Assembly (NCBI GenBank): GCA_017455085.1
Contig: JAFTBT010000176.1
Span: 1-17,602, forward strand
DNA from: Synergistaceae bacterium
GTDB lineage: Bacteria > Synergistota > Synergistia > Synergistales > Aminobacteriaceae
Reading direction: 5' to 3'
Length of the DNA: 17,602 nucleotides
Shown here piece by piece: positions 7,275 through 14,617 of this stretch. Under the pieces are notes generated by a model that was not told the origin of the DNA, made no database searches, and saw nothing but the letters and a program-made list of their open reading frames with translations. Position 1 is the first letter of the stretch; each line of letters begins with the position of its first letter. A program made the position numbers and the translations under genes.

Positions 7275-7979
7275 CTATTTTTGCGTGAATAGATTCTTCA
7301 TAGATGCCTTCATGATATTTTCCACGACCTTCATCACCGGCCCTCCCTGATATTCCCTGTATATCCTGTAATTCACAACTCCGACATAATCGCCGTAAGG
7401 GTCATCAGTGAGATACATTTTCGGTTCGCAGACAGTGTGCAGGTACGTAACATCATGAGCTGGAATGACTTCGGTTTTTTCTTCTGGGATTCTGAGAGTC
7501 TCTATCAATTTGCCTTTGGAGTCTCTGCGCTCGATTTCTTTGTAGACGGTGTAGGTGTTGACTTTTTCTGGGATGTGTTCTGTCTCAAAATTCTGAGTCA
7601 GACTTATCCGGACAAAAGCACTATAGCCCATTTCTGCGGCTCTCTTGAAGAATAGTTCACTATCAGAAAGGTTGTCGCTGTAGATGAACTTCATATCATC
7701 GAGCAGAGCGTCGAGGGTTTTGATTGTGAGTCTGGATTTTTTGAGGGCGGATTTTGCGCCATCGATAGCCCAGTCCTGAAGGTTAGCGTTGAGTTGTCTG
7801 GCTGGCATGAGGTGATTTCCGGCGTTGAGTTGGGCATCAGTTGGGATGATGAAAACTTTCTTGAGGTCAGAGATTTTCAGTGAGGGATCATGCCAAACAT
7901 CGACATCTGACGCACACGAAACCCCACACACCAGCAAAAGCATCACACACAAAACCGGAACTACTAACTTTTTCTGCAT
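7275..7979 (-). CDS. Secreted or lipid-anchored protein of unknown function
   Basis: I do not recognise this 234-residue protein. The ATG at 7977-7979 is chosen because AAGGAGG lies 8 nt upstream and it opens directly into a signal peptide: QKK, then a hydrophobic core (about 5-18), then CGVSCAS. Cleavage could be by signal peptidase I after SCA. A lipoprotein site at VSC is possible, but the -3 residue is Gly rather than Leu. The mature part looks soluble and mixed alpha/beta. It starts VDVWHDPSLKISDLKKVFIIP, which weakly recalls DUF4136-type lipoproteins, and ends in a strand-rich NYRIYREYQGG followed by a helix. It is monocistronic, convergent with azlCD and divergent from hinT, and has its own promoter-like TATAAT. 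An in-frame upstream start 57 nt earlier lacks a ribosome site. Confidence 0.8.
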   Translation of the reverse strand: MQKKLVVPVLCVMLLLVCGVSCASDVDVWHDPSLKISDLKKVFIIPTDAQLNAGNHLMPARQLNANLQDWAIDGAKSALKKSRLTIKTLDALLDDMKFIYSDNLSDSELFFKRAAEMGYSAFVRISLTQNFETEHIPEKVNTYTVYKEIERRDSKGKLIETLRIPEEKTEVIPAHDVTYLHTVCEPKMYLTDDPYGDYVGVVNYRIYREYQGGPVMKVVENIMKASMKNLFTQK

Positions 7980-8009
7980 TGATATAGCCTCCTTATGATC
8001 AGTAGCTGC

Positions 8010-8039
8010 ATTATACACATAACTATGTACTTGCACGAA
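8010..8039 (-). promoter_or_regulatory. Promoter of the secreted protein gene
   Basis: On the minus strand a perfect TATAAT (8010-8015) sits about 30 bp before the start codon. The only -35 candidate is a weak TTCGTG (8034-8039) 18 bp upstream. The -10 is followed by GCA, as at two other promoters in the window. Confidence 0.45.
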
Positions 8040-8074
8040 AAATCAGTATATTTGAATTGTGTGATAAATAATTC

Positions 8075-8085
8075 TGGTATACAAT
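8075..8085 (+). promoter_or_regulatory. Extended -10 promoter of hinT
   Basis: TG-G-TATACA (8075-8083) has the extended -10 form and lies about 37 bp before the start codon. No good -35 is at the right distance. It is followed by GAGGAGG as the ribosome site. Confidence 0.4.
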
Positions 8086-8119
8086 TCTATGCGTAATCCC
8101 GAGGAGGCATAAAAATTTT

Positions 8120-8458
8120 ATGAGTGATTGTATTTTCTGCAAAATAGCAAACGGAGAAATCCCTACTAATTTTGTCTACAGTGATGAGAACGTCGTAGCC
8201 TTCAACGACCTAAACCCGCAGGCACCCGTTCACATTTTGGTGATTCCCAAGCAGCACTACGCCTCCTCCGCAGCTGTGGATAATCCTTCAGTGTGGAGCA
8301 GCATTCTCGGCAGTGCAGTAAATATTGCCCGCAAGCTCGGCCTCGAAGAAAAAGGCTACAGAATGGTCATCAATACCGGTGAACATGGCGGGCAGACAGT
8401 ACCGCACCTCCATTTGCATTTACTAGCAGGTCGTAATCTCGGATGGCCTCCGGGATAA
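8120..8458 (+). CDS. HIT family (HinT-type) nucleotide phosphoramidase
   Basis: This 112-residue HIT protein of the Hint branch hydrolyses adenosine phosphoramidates or aminoacyl-AMP in the cytoplasm. The histidine triad HLHLHLL is at residues 96-102, with His98 the expected nucleophile, preceded by GGQTVP, which closes the active site. N-terminal C4-x-x-C7 is the zinc-binding pair seen in many bacterial Hint proteins. The length is typical. GAGGAGG lies about 12 nt before the ATG. rpsU follows 44 bp downstream on the same strand, an order also seen in other bacteria. Confidence 0.95.
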   Translation: MSDCIFCKIANGEIPTNFVYSDENVVAFNDLNPQAPVHILVIPKQHYASSAAVDNPSVWSSILGSAVNIARKLGLEEKGYRMVINTGEHGGQTVPHLHLHLLAGRNLGWPPG

Positions 8459-8502
8459 ATTTCCTGCTGTACCGTGAATTTCTGAAGGGAGGGAAATGAA
8501 CC

Positions 8503-8700
8503 ATGACAACCGTAACCCGCAAAGACGGCGAGTCTCTAGAAGATACCTTGAAACGTTTTAGGCGTGAAGTAGCTAGGGTAGGCACTCTCAGGGAAGCCAG
8601 AAAACGTGAGCATTACGAGAAGCCCAGCGATGCCAAGAAGATCAAGCGCGCAGAAGCTGCCCGTAAGCGTAAGAGTATGCGCCGCAGAAGTATAGGCTAG
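8503..8700 (+). CDS. rpsU: 30S ribosomal protein S21
   Basis: A small, very basic protein of 65 residues. The N-terminal [17 protein letters not shown] and the Arg/Lys-rich tail ending [11 protein letters not shown] are the S21 pattern. S21 sits on the small subunit near the 3' end of 16S rRNA and assists initiation. A strong GGGAGGG ribosome site lies about 10 nt before the ATG. A clear intrinsic terminator follows 16 nt after the stop, closing the hinT-rpsU unit before yqeY. Confidence 0.97.
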   Translation: MTTVTRKDGESLEDTLKRFRREVARVGTLREARKREHYEKPSDAKKIKRAEAARKRKSMRRRSIG

Positions 8701-8716
8701 ACTTTCCGGCAGTAAT

Positions 8717-8744
8717 GGGGGGCAGAAAACCGCTCCCCTTTTTT
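8717..8744 (+). terminator. Intrinsic terminator after rpsU
   Basis: GGGGGGC (8717-8723) pairs with GCTCCCC (8732-8738), a 7-bp stem with one G-U and an 8-nt loop, followed by six T. Confidence 0.9.
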
Positions 8745-8758
8745 GTTACCCATAATCG

Positions 8759-8910
8759 ACAGCAAGGACATGTTTTTACACAGCAGTTGTTGTACTCACA
8801 CAGCAGTTGTTGTACTCACACAGCAGTTGTTGTACTCACACTGAAGTTGTTGTACTCATGAACCCGCATCAAGATTATGTCTTAACACAGCAATTTTTAT
8901 TACTCACAAA
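8759..8910 (+). repeat. 20-bp tandem repeat array between rpsU and yqeY
   Basis: CAGCAGTTGTTGTACTCACA occurs three times without change (8781-8800, 8801-8820, 8821-8840). A fourth copy with four changes follows at 8841-8860. Degenerate single copies, ACAGCAAGG...TTTTTAC and ACAGCAATTTTTATTACTCAC, flank the array near 8759-8779 and 8886-8906. The period is not a multiple of three and there are no spacers. The last degenerate copy ends just before the yqeY ribosome site. Confidence 0.9.
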
Positions 8911-8924
8911 CAGGAGGAATAGTT

Positions 8925-9377
8925 ATGTCATTAGTACAGGATATTACTCATAACCTCACTCAGGCCATGAAAGCTCGCGAAGAACCAAAACTCTCCACAC
9001 TCAGAATGCTCAAAGCCGAACTCCAGAAACTTCAGGCTGACAAAGGCAAATCCTACGAGATCACCGACTCTGACGTCCAAACCGTCATCAAGCGACTCAT
9101 CAAGCAGCGCAAAGATGCCGCAGAGCAATATTCTTCCGGAGGTGCAGCCGAACGCGCCCAAGCAGAACTCTCCGAAGTCAAGATACTCGAACCGTATTTA
9201 CCGAGTCAATTATCTGACGAAGCACTCACCGCAATAATCACAGAGGCAGCAACAGAAATTAACGCCTCAAGCCCCAAAGACATGGGCAAACTCATGAAAG
9301 CTGTTATGTCTAAAGCAAAAGACCAAGCTGACGGCTCAAGAGTCAAAGAACTGGTGAATACGTTCCTCAACAAGTAA
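8925..9377 (+). CDS. yqeY: GatB/YqeY domain protein
   Basis: This 150-residue, mostly helical cytoplasmic protein has the YqeY pattern. It starts with a helical ITHNLTQAMKAREEPKLSTLRML segment, then VIKRLIKQRKDAAEQY, then ILEPYLPSQLSDEAL, and ends with DGSRVKELVN. The YqeY fold resembles the tRNA-binding tail of GatB, the glutaminyl/asparaginyl-tRNA amidotransferase subunit, but the role of the stand-alone protein is not well defined. AGGAGG lies about 7 nt before the ATG. It follows hinT-rpsU in a widely conserved order, although here a terminator and a repeat array intervene. Confidence 0.93.
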   Translation: MSLVQDITHNLTQAMKAREEPKLSTLRMLKAELQKLQADKGKSYEITDSDVQTVIKRLIKQRKDAAEQYSSGGAAERAQAELSEVKILEPYLPSQLSDEALTAIITEAATEINASSPKDMGKLMKAVMSKAKDQADGSRVKELVNTFLNK

Positions 9378-9392
9378 GAGGGGTAGATGAAA

Positions 9393-9415
9393 GCCGGAGT
9401 GTTTTGGGCTCCGGC
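9393..9415 (+). terminator. Stable hairpin after yqeY, possible terminator
   Basis: GCCGGAG (9393-9399) pairs perfectly with CTCCGGC (9409-9415) around a 9-nt loop, 15 nt after the yqeY stop. There is no T-run after it, so it may end transcription inefficiently or protect the mRNA 3' end. Confidence 0.55.
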
Positions 9416-9470
9416 CGCTCTATTCTGAAAGGTAGTTGCGAAAAGAATTGTTTACTGGATTGGTTGAGCC

Positions 9471-9492
9471 GGAATTTTATACCCAATATTCC
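9471..9492. promoter_or_regulatory. Imperfect inverted repeat upstream of the aldo/keto reductase
   Basis: GGAATTTT ... AATATTCC forms 8-bp arms with one mismatch around a 6-nt centre, 40 bp before the start. It could be an operator. A related GGAAT-ATT-ATTCC palindrome lies upstream of the chemoreceptor gene, near 792-804. Confidence 0.25.
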
Positions 9493-9531
9493 AATCTGTC
9501 AAATATACATATCATATAGGGAGTAATTTTC

Positions 9532-10362
9532 ATGTTGCAGTTTTCGCTGAATAATGGCCTCAAATTACCAGCAATAGGTTTCGGAACGTACAAAGCTACT
9601 CAGGACGCAATGACTCTCGCCGTTCAGGAAGGCTACAGGTATTTCGACGCAGCATCTTTCTACGGTAACGAGTCCCTTCTTGGCCGGGCACTCACTCAGA
9701 GCAGAATACCACGTAATGAGTTTTTTCTGGCCTCCAAAGTATGGAAGACTGATATGGGTTACGAGAGTACTATAGCGAGCTTTTCACGTACCCTTGAGGC
9801 TTTGGAAACAGATTACCTTGATGTGTACCTGATCCACTGGCCGAGACCTGACATGGAGCGTAAGGATTGGCGCGAGCTTGACATAGAGACTTGGCGGGCT
9901 ATGGAGACTCTTCATAAGCAGGGGAAAATTCGTGCGTTGGGGCTAAGCAATTTTCTGCCATACCACGCCGAAAATATCATGTCTCACTGCGAGATTATGC
10001 CTTCAGTTGCGCAGCTGGAGTTCCACGCCGGACACACTCAGGCCTTCGCGCTGGAGTACTATCGTTCACGCAAGATTCTCCTTCAGGCTTGGAGTCCAAT
10101 AGGTCGCGGGCGGGTGCTGGATGATGTGTTGATCCGTGAGCTTGCGGAAAAGTATAGCGTGAGTCCGGTGCAAGTGTGTCTAGCTTTCTGCCTGAGCGAA
10201 AACGTTATGCCCATACCCAAAGCATCGAGTCCTGAACGTCTGCGCGAGAACATGGCTGCTGCGAATATCACTCTCGAGCGTGAGGATATTATGCGTCTGG
10301 AGAATATGCCCCCGTTAGGCTGGGGAGGAGAACACCCAGACAGAGCTAGCACAAAAATCTAG
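9532..10362 (+). CDS. Aldo/keto reductase
   Basis: This 276-residue NADPH-dependent (beta/alpha)8-barrel oxidoreductase resembles the 2,5-diketo-D-gluconate reductase branch. The catalytic tetrad is complete: D39 in YFDAASFYGN, Y44, K69 in LASKVW and H102 in YLIHWP. GLSNF follows at about 137-141, and PIPKASSPERLREN, near 224-240, supplies the Lys/Arg that hold the NADP 2'-phosphate. The carbonyl substrate cannot be told from sequence. The ATG at 9532 follows AGGGAG by about 10 nt. It stands alone between a hairpin and the promoter of the next gene. Confidence 0.94.
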   Translation: MLQFSLNNGLKLPAIGFGTYKATQDAMTLAVQEGYRYFDAASFYGNESLLGRALTQSRIPRNEFFLASKVWKTDMGYESTIASFSRTLEALETDYLDVYLIHWPRPDMERKDWRELDIETWRAMETLHKQGKIRALGLSNFLPYHAENIMSHCEIMPSVAQLEFHAGHTQAFALEYYRSRKILLQAWSPIGRGRVLDDVLIRELAEKYSVSPVQVCLAFCLSENVMPIPKASSPERLRENMAAANITLEREDIMRLENMPPLGWGGEHPDRASTKI

Positions 10363-10381
10363 CAAATCATAACTTGTTGTG

Positions 10382-10387
10382 TATAAT
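10382..10387 (+). promoter_or_regulatory. -10 box before the antiporter-like gene
   Basis: A perfect TATAAT followed by GCA lies 41 bp before the start codon. No convincing -35 is present at 16-18 bp. Confidence 0.4.
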
Positions 10388-10428
10388 GCATATATCCCTG
10401 ATTTTATTATTACGGAGGAATTTACCAC

Positions 10429-11901
10429 ATGAGTGAAAAATTCTTGCTGCTCCCTATTCTTCTGCCTGCCCTCTCCGCATTGATGATCCCCGCTGTGAAT
10501 TTCACCGACCGCAAAGCCCGAAACATCTTCATTGAGTGTGCTGTGCTTCTGAACAGTTTAGTGATTGCCCTCCTCGTGATATACCCTCCTGCAAACACTC
10601 TGACTCTCTTCCGGCTCTCCGAACGTGCTGCGTTTGCCTTAAGGCTTGACGGTTTGGGGATGGTCTTCGCAGGCCTCATAGCCTCACTGTGGCCGCTGAC
10701 AGCCCTGTACGCTTTCGAGTACATGAGCCACGAACACCGGGAGGCATCATTCTTTGGATGGTTCGTTCTGACGTACGGAATCGTTTCCGGAATAGCTCTC
10801 TCCTCGAATTTGTTGACGCTGTATTTGTTCTACGAAGTGATGACTCTTACGACGTTACCCCTCGTCATGCACGAGATGGACGGCCGCGCGAGATATGCTG
10901 GACGTAAGTACCTGATCTATTCTGTCGGAGGAGCAGCATGTGCGTTTATCGCGTTGAGCTACACGATGTCTCAAGGCGGCGGGGAATTTTTCACGCTGGG
11001 CGGGACATTGGGAGTGTGGCCGAACGAGCCGAGCCAGATGCTTTTGTGGGCGTGGTTCTTGGGATTCTTGGGTTTTGGCGTGAAGGCGGCAGTGTTTCCG
11101 TTTCATGGGTGGCTGCCTGGCGCGTCAGTTGCTCCGACTCCTGTGACGGCATTGCTACATGCTGTTGCTGTCGTGAAGGCAGGGATATTTGCTGTGACGA
11201 GACTCACATGGTATGTTTTCGAGCCTGAGACTCTTTCGGGAACTTGGGCGCAGTGGGCGGCGTTCATTATGGTGTGCGTGACGATAGTGTACGGTTCATC
11301 AATGGCACTTGCGACTCAGCACTTCAAGCGCAGGTTCGCATACTCTACGATCAGCCAGTTGTCATATATTCTGCTGGGAGTGTTATTACTGACACCGGAA
11401 GGCCTTGTAGGAGCATTAACCCACATGGGAGGCCACGCGATCATGAAGATAAATCTGTTCTTCTGTGCCGGAGCTATATTGTGCCAGACCAAACGTGAAT
11501 ACCTGTTTGACATGCGGGGGCTTGCTCTCGGAATGAAGAAAACATCACTTGCGTTGCTGGTGTCTGGGTTAGCGTTGTGCGGGCTTCCTCCGTCTGCGGG
11601 GTTCATGGGAAAGTGGGAGCTGGGGATTGCGTGTGCGGCGGGGTATCCTTTGGGACATGCTGGAATAGCGGTGCTGATGGTGAGTGCGGTGTTGACGGTG
11701 CTGTATGTGTTCTCGATATTAAGTATATTCATCATGCCGGGCAAAAATTTCGACTTTGAGACCGCGAATCAGGGAGTGAGTGATCCGGGGTGGCAGATGC
11801 TTTTGCCGTTAGGGGTGCTTGCAGTGGGAGCGTTTGTGTATGGGCTGTACTGTGAGCCGTTGGTGGAGTTTTTCACGAAGATAGCTCACGGGATAATCTA
11901 G
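10429..11901 (+). CDS. Complex I / Mrp-type proton-translocating subunit (NuoL/NuoM/MrpD-like), stand-alone
   Basis: This 490-residue polytopic membrane protein of the proton-antiporter (Proton_antipo_M) family has about 14 hydrophobic segments. The charged residues of the proton path are all in place: Glu136 in LYLFYEVMTLTTLP (TM5), Lys219 in GVKAAVFPFHGWLP (TM7), His244 and Lys250 in ALLHAVAVVKAG (TM8), and Lys395 in GFMGKWEL (TM12). It would carry protons or Na+ as a subunit of complex I, an energy-converting hydrogenase or an Mrp antiporter. No other subunit of any of these lies beside it. It lacks the long C-terminal lateral helix of NuoL (about 610 residues), so it is closer in size to NuoM or MrpD. 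GGAGG lies about 12 nt before the ATG. A terminator follows. Confidence 0.92.
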   Translation: MSEKFLLLPILLPALSALMIPAVNFTDRKARNIFIECAVLLNSLVIALLVIYPPANTLTLFRLSERAAFALRLDGLGMVFAGLIASLWPLTALYAFEYMSHEHREASFFGWFVLTYGIVSGIALSSNLLTLYLFYEVMTLTTLPLVMHEMDGRARYAGRKYLIYSVGGAACAFIALSYTMSQGGGEFFTLGGTLGVWPNEPSQMLLWAWFLGFLGFGVKAAVFPFHGWLPGASVAPTPVTALLHAVAVVKAGIFAVTRLTWYVFEPETLSGTWAQWAAFIMVCVTIVYGSSMALATQHFKRRFAYSTISQLSYILLGVLLLTPEGLVGALTHMGGHAIMKINLFFCAGAILCQTKREYLFDMRGLALGMKKTSLALLVSGLALCGLPPSAGFMGKWELGIACAAGYPLGHAGIAVLMVSAVLTVLYVFSILSIFIMPGKNFDFETANQGVSDPGWQMLLPLGVLAVGAFVYGLYCEPLVEFFTKIAHGII

Positions 11902-11924
11902 CTGCAAAAATTGCTCACGGGATA
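11884..11924 (+). repeat. Direct repeat at the 3' end of the antiporter-like gene
   Basis: GCTCACGGGATA at 11884-11895, inside the last codons, recurs exactly at 11913-11924 after the stop. The flanking bases are also similar (AAGATA and AAAATT before the copies). The offset is 29 bp. Confidence 0.7.
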
Positions 11925-11931
11925 TATTTAT

Positions 11932-11965
11932 GCCCCCTCCTGAATGAATCGGGAAGGGGCTTTGT
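11932..11965 (+). terminator. Intrinsic terminator after the antiporter-like gene
   Basis: GCCCCCTCC (11932-11940) pairs with GGGAAGGGGC (11951-11960) with one C-A mismatch, followed by TTTGTGT. It lies between two converging genes and may also serve the minus-strand operon, although the T-tract is only on the plus side. Confidence 0.7.
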
Positions 11966-11970
11966 GTATC

Positions 11971-12864
11971 TCACGGCAAGTACGTAACGTGATACTTCTT
12001 CAGAATCACAAGCGGGTCTAAATGCTCCTTGAACATGCGCAGGCCTTCATCGTCGACCCCCATAATGTTTCGTATCAGGATTCCGCGCTCTAAGCTGGAT
12101 TTCGCATCGTACCAGTAGGCGAACTGATTCACTCCATTGTAGCTGTAATCAGCCTTCATGAAATGCCCCATAGAATATATTTCGTCAAAGACCTCGTCAA
12201 TATTATACGCAGCAATTTTACCGCCTACCCTAACCACAAATCCGAAAAGGTGATCCAGTTTCTCCCAGTACTCTAATGCTTTGTAGAATTCGTAGTCGTC
12301 GAGCTCTAGGTATTCTGACTCACCGTGACGCTGTCGGATATTCTCTTCTGCTGCCTTGTGAAATTCCCTCAGCTCCGGAAATATCTGCGGAGTTATCGGC
12401 TCTATAGAGTAGTCATATTCCCTCTCGAAGGCTCTGCATTTTCTGCGGAAGCTCTGTAACTTCTTGCTTGCAAAACTTTCCATCCTCTCCGTACTCAAAA
12501 TATAATCCCACTCTTTAGGGTCTGTCTCCTCCGCAAGAATAGACTCTCCGAGCTGACTCCTCCACATGTCTGCAGCATACGACGGCACCAACAGAAACCT
12601 TGTCCCCGCCGGAACATGCTTCCTGAAAACATCTGCCCAGTCCGTCCTTCTCCAGTCCCCAGCAGGCACAGCATACCCCTCTTCTCCGAAGTATACCCCC
12701 TCAGTCCAGCACAGGCCTTCAGCATATCCGCGTTTGACTCGAAACATCTCCTTTAAGGCCAGCTGCATAAACGGCGACAATACGTCCGTTATCTGTGCAC
12801 ACTTCCTGACATGCTCCAGATAACGCGGAGTATCCTGTACGTCAAAATCTGCAAACTCTATCAC
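11971..12864 (-). CDS. DUF2156 protein (phosphatidylglycerol lysyltransferase C-terminal-like)
   Basis: This protein of about 297 residues consists of two GNAT-like halves, as in the soluble domain of MprF. MprF moves an amino acid from aminoacyl-tRNA to a membrane lipid; many stand-alone DUF2156 proteins have unknown substrates. Seen here: WDYILSTERMESFASKKLQSFRRK, the family's central motif (about residues 141-164), then IRQRHGESEY, GGKIAAYNIDEVF and NQFAYWYDAKSSLERG. There is no membrane-spanning part. GTG at 12862-12864 is chosen because AAGGAG lies about 10 nt upstream; a GTG at 12871-12873 would sit only 1 nt after that site. The chosen start is 1 nt past the stop of the MATE gene, so the two are translationally coupled. 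It is the last gene of the condensation/MATE operon. Confidence 0.88.
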   Translation of the reverse strand: MIEFADFDVQDTPRYLEHVRKCAQITDVLSPFMQLALKEMFRVKRGYAEGLCWTEGVYFGEEGYAVPAGDWRRTDWADVFRKHVPAGTRFLLVPSYAADMWRSQLGESILAEETDPKEWDYILSTERMESFASKKLQSFRRKCRAFEREYDYSIEPITPQIFPELREFHKAAEENIRQRHGESEYLELDDYEFYKALEYWEKLDHLFGFVVRVGGKIAAYNIDEVFDEIYSMGHFMKADYSYNGVNQFAYWYDAKSSLERGILIRNIMGVDDEGLRMFKEHLDPLVILKKYHVTYLP

Positions 12865-12865
12865 G

Positions 12866-14617
12866 TCAAGCACTCTCCTTATTCACAAGTACTGCCAATA
12901 TATTCCGGTTGAAGCTCAATGTTGTAAGATTCTTCCGCTTGATGATTGACATTATGCGCGACAAGAAATAGCTCCTCCACGAAACAACATCCATATCTGC
13001 GTCAGTCATGTCGAAAATCTCGCCGTTGTCCCTCACCGTCAACTTCGCCGATTCGTCTTCATGAAGCTCTATCGTGAACTCGGCTAATACCTGCTTTTTC
13101 GGGTTGCGCTCGATGATCAGTATTCCGGTCTCCTCAATCAGGAGCATGATCTTATGAATAACGTTACTGGGCATATTGCGGGCAGTCATGAATTTTTCTG
13201 CCTCGTCTCTGGTGTGCATAATGTTTTCTTGAGTCAGCAGCACATCATAGTCGGCGATATAGTCCTGCTCCTCAAGGTAGAGGGGAAAATTTTTGCAGCC
13301 ATATATCATGCATAAGGGGCCGGCGCACAAACAAAACACTATCGGCTGACTCAGAGCCGCACCCAACGCTATGCCGTCTATGCCCACCGCAGAGCCCAGC
13401 AGTACACCCAACCACATAGGCATCGCAAAATTCCGGGTGAACAGCGACACCACCACAACAAGGGATTTATCAATCGTCATGTAGTACGTCTCGAACAGGA
13501 ACAGCAGAGCAGAGAATACTAACGTTGTCGAAGTAATACGCACGGCATTCACACATGCTCCCAGAATCTCAGGGTCATCAATCCCGAAAATTCCAGGCAC
13601 ATGGTCAGCAAACACCAGCAGTATCACAGAGAACGCAGCACCCTCAATCAGTGATACTTTTGTTCCTGAGGCCATAATCTTGCGTATGGGCTTGTAGTTC
13701 CCTTCGCCGTGATACACGCTGACAATAGGAATAACTGCTTCTGCTACGCCGTCGAACATCATGGAAAGTTCAGTAATGCTTATTATCATTGAGATCACTG
13801 GCAGAAACTTACTGCCGAAGGTCTTAACAGTAAACGAGTTGATAGAGACAAGCAAAACACCCAACACTAAGTAAAGTGCCGAATCAGCAAAACCTAGCCT
13901 GAAGAAATCCCAGAGGTCTCTGAAGCTGAAATGCATTCTCGGAGAAAGTGAGTTATTTTTGCGGAAAAAGTGTGTTGACAGTGTTGCAAAGCTGAGTACA
14001 TCCGCCAGCAGAGTCCCAAGCGCAAGCCCCTTCATTCCCATTTTGAACACAAACGCGAATATTACGGACATGATAAGGTTTCCGAATATCTTGGTCATGC
14101 TGTCAATGCTTGAGGTAAATTCGTCGCCGTCATAGTAGACCATGCAGCCCAAAATTATCACTGTAGGCTCTATCATCAGCACAAACCTGTAAATTGAGTA
14201 GTATTCCCGCGCATAAGACATGATTGCAGATTGGCCGGACAGTTCAGCATCGAGGGTCTGAGCAGACAAATATTCATCAAGCCCCGTTTCCATCATCAGC
14301 CATAACAGAACACCGGACACTACCCCGACGATCAGGCTCATTCCGAAAAGTTCATCAGCCCGTTTCTTGTCAGCCCTGCCCATTGCTGCAGCGTAACAGA
14401 TGGATACTCCTGTAGCTGTTATTGTTCCGGAAAAGTCCATCAGTGTCGCAACAGGAGTCATTATGTTCATGGCGGAGACTCCTGTTTCACCTACAGCATG
14501 ACCGGCCAAGACCGTATCAACCATAAGCATCAGAACTTCCAGTGCCATATTGGCGGTGGCGACAAAGATCATCGAGAAAAATTTATGCTGTCCGAGTGAT
14601 TTGCTGTGTATCATCAT
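12866..14617 (-). CDS. MATE family transporter fused to a HATPase-like domain
   Basis: This 583-residue fusion begins with about 12 hydrophobic segments (residues 1-445) of the MATE type. MATE proteins use Na+ or H+ gradients to export drugs or metabolites; family landmarks include VDTVLAGH near the start and ATGVSICYAAAMGR (68-81). After the last membrane segment a soluble domain of about 125 residues (455-583) resembles the ATPase fold of anti-sigma factors such as SpoIIAB: a helix with E495-E496, strands, then LTVRDNGEIFD with D530-N531-G532. The Asn expected after the helix Glu and the second glycine motif are not apparent, so ATP hydrolysis or kinase activity is doubtful. ATGA overlaps the stop of the upstream condensation gene by 4 nt, and the ribosome site is weak, which suggests coupling. 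A second ATG follows at once. Confidence 0.9.
   Translation of the reverse strand: MMIHSKSLGQHKFFSMIFVATANMALEVLMLMVDTVLAGHAVGETGVSAMNIMTPVATLMDFSGTITATGVSICYAAAMGRADKKRADELFGMSLIVGVVSGVLLWLMMETGLDEYLSAQTLDAELSGQSAIMSYAREYYSIYRFVLMIEPTVIILGCMVYYDGDEFTSSIDSMTKIFGNLIMSVIFAFVFKMGMKGLALGTLLADVLSFATLSTHFFRKNNSLSPRMHFSFRDLWDFFRLGFADSALYLVLGVLLVSINSFTVKTFGSKFLPVISMIISITELSMMFDGVAEAVIPIVSVYHGEGNYKPIRKIMASGTKVSLIEGAAFSVILLVFADHVPGIFGIDDPEILGACVNAVRITSTTLVFSALLFLFETYYMTIDKSLVVVVSLFTRNFAMPMWLGVLLGSAVGIDGIALGAALSQPIVFCLCAGPLCMIYGCKNFPLYLEEQDYIADYDVLLTQENIMHTRDEAEKFMTARNMPSNVIHKIMLLIEETGILIIERNPKKQVLAEFTIELHEDESAKLTVRDNGEIFDMTDADMDVVSWRSYFLSRIMSIIKRKNLTTLSFNRNILAVLVNKESA

Noticed and set aside
8781..8860. 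Possible CRISPR array
   Set aside because: The 20-bp units are directly adjacent with no unique spacers, and there are no cas genes.
9497..9513. CtsR half-site (TGTCAAA) upstream of the aldo/keto reductase
   Set aside because: There is only one heptad; the second heptad at the 3-bp spacing does not match.
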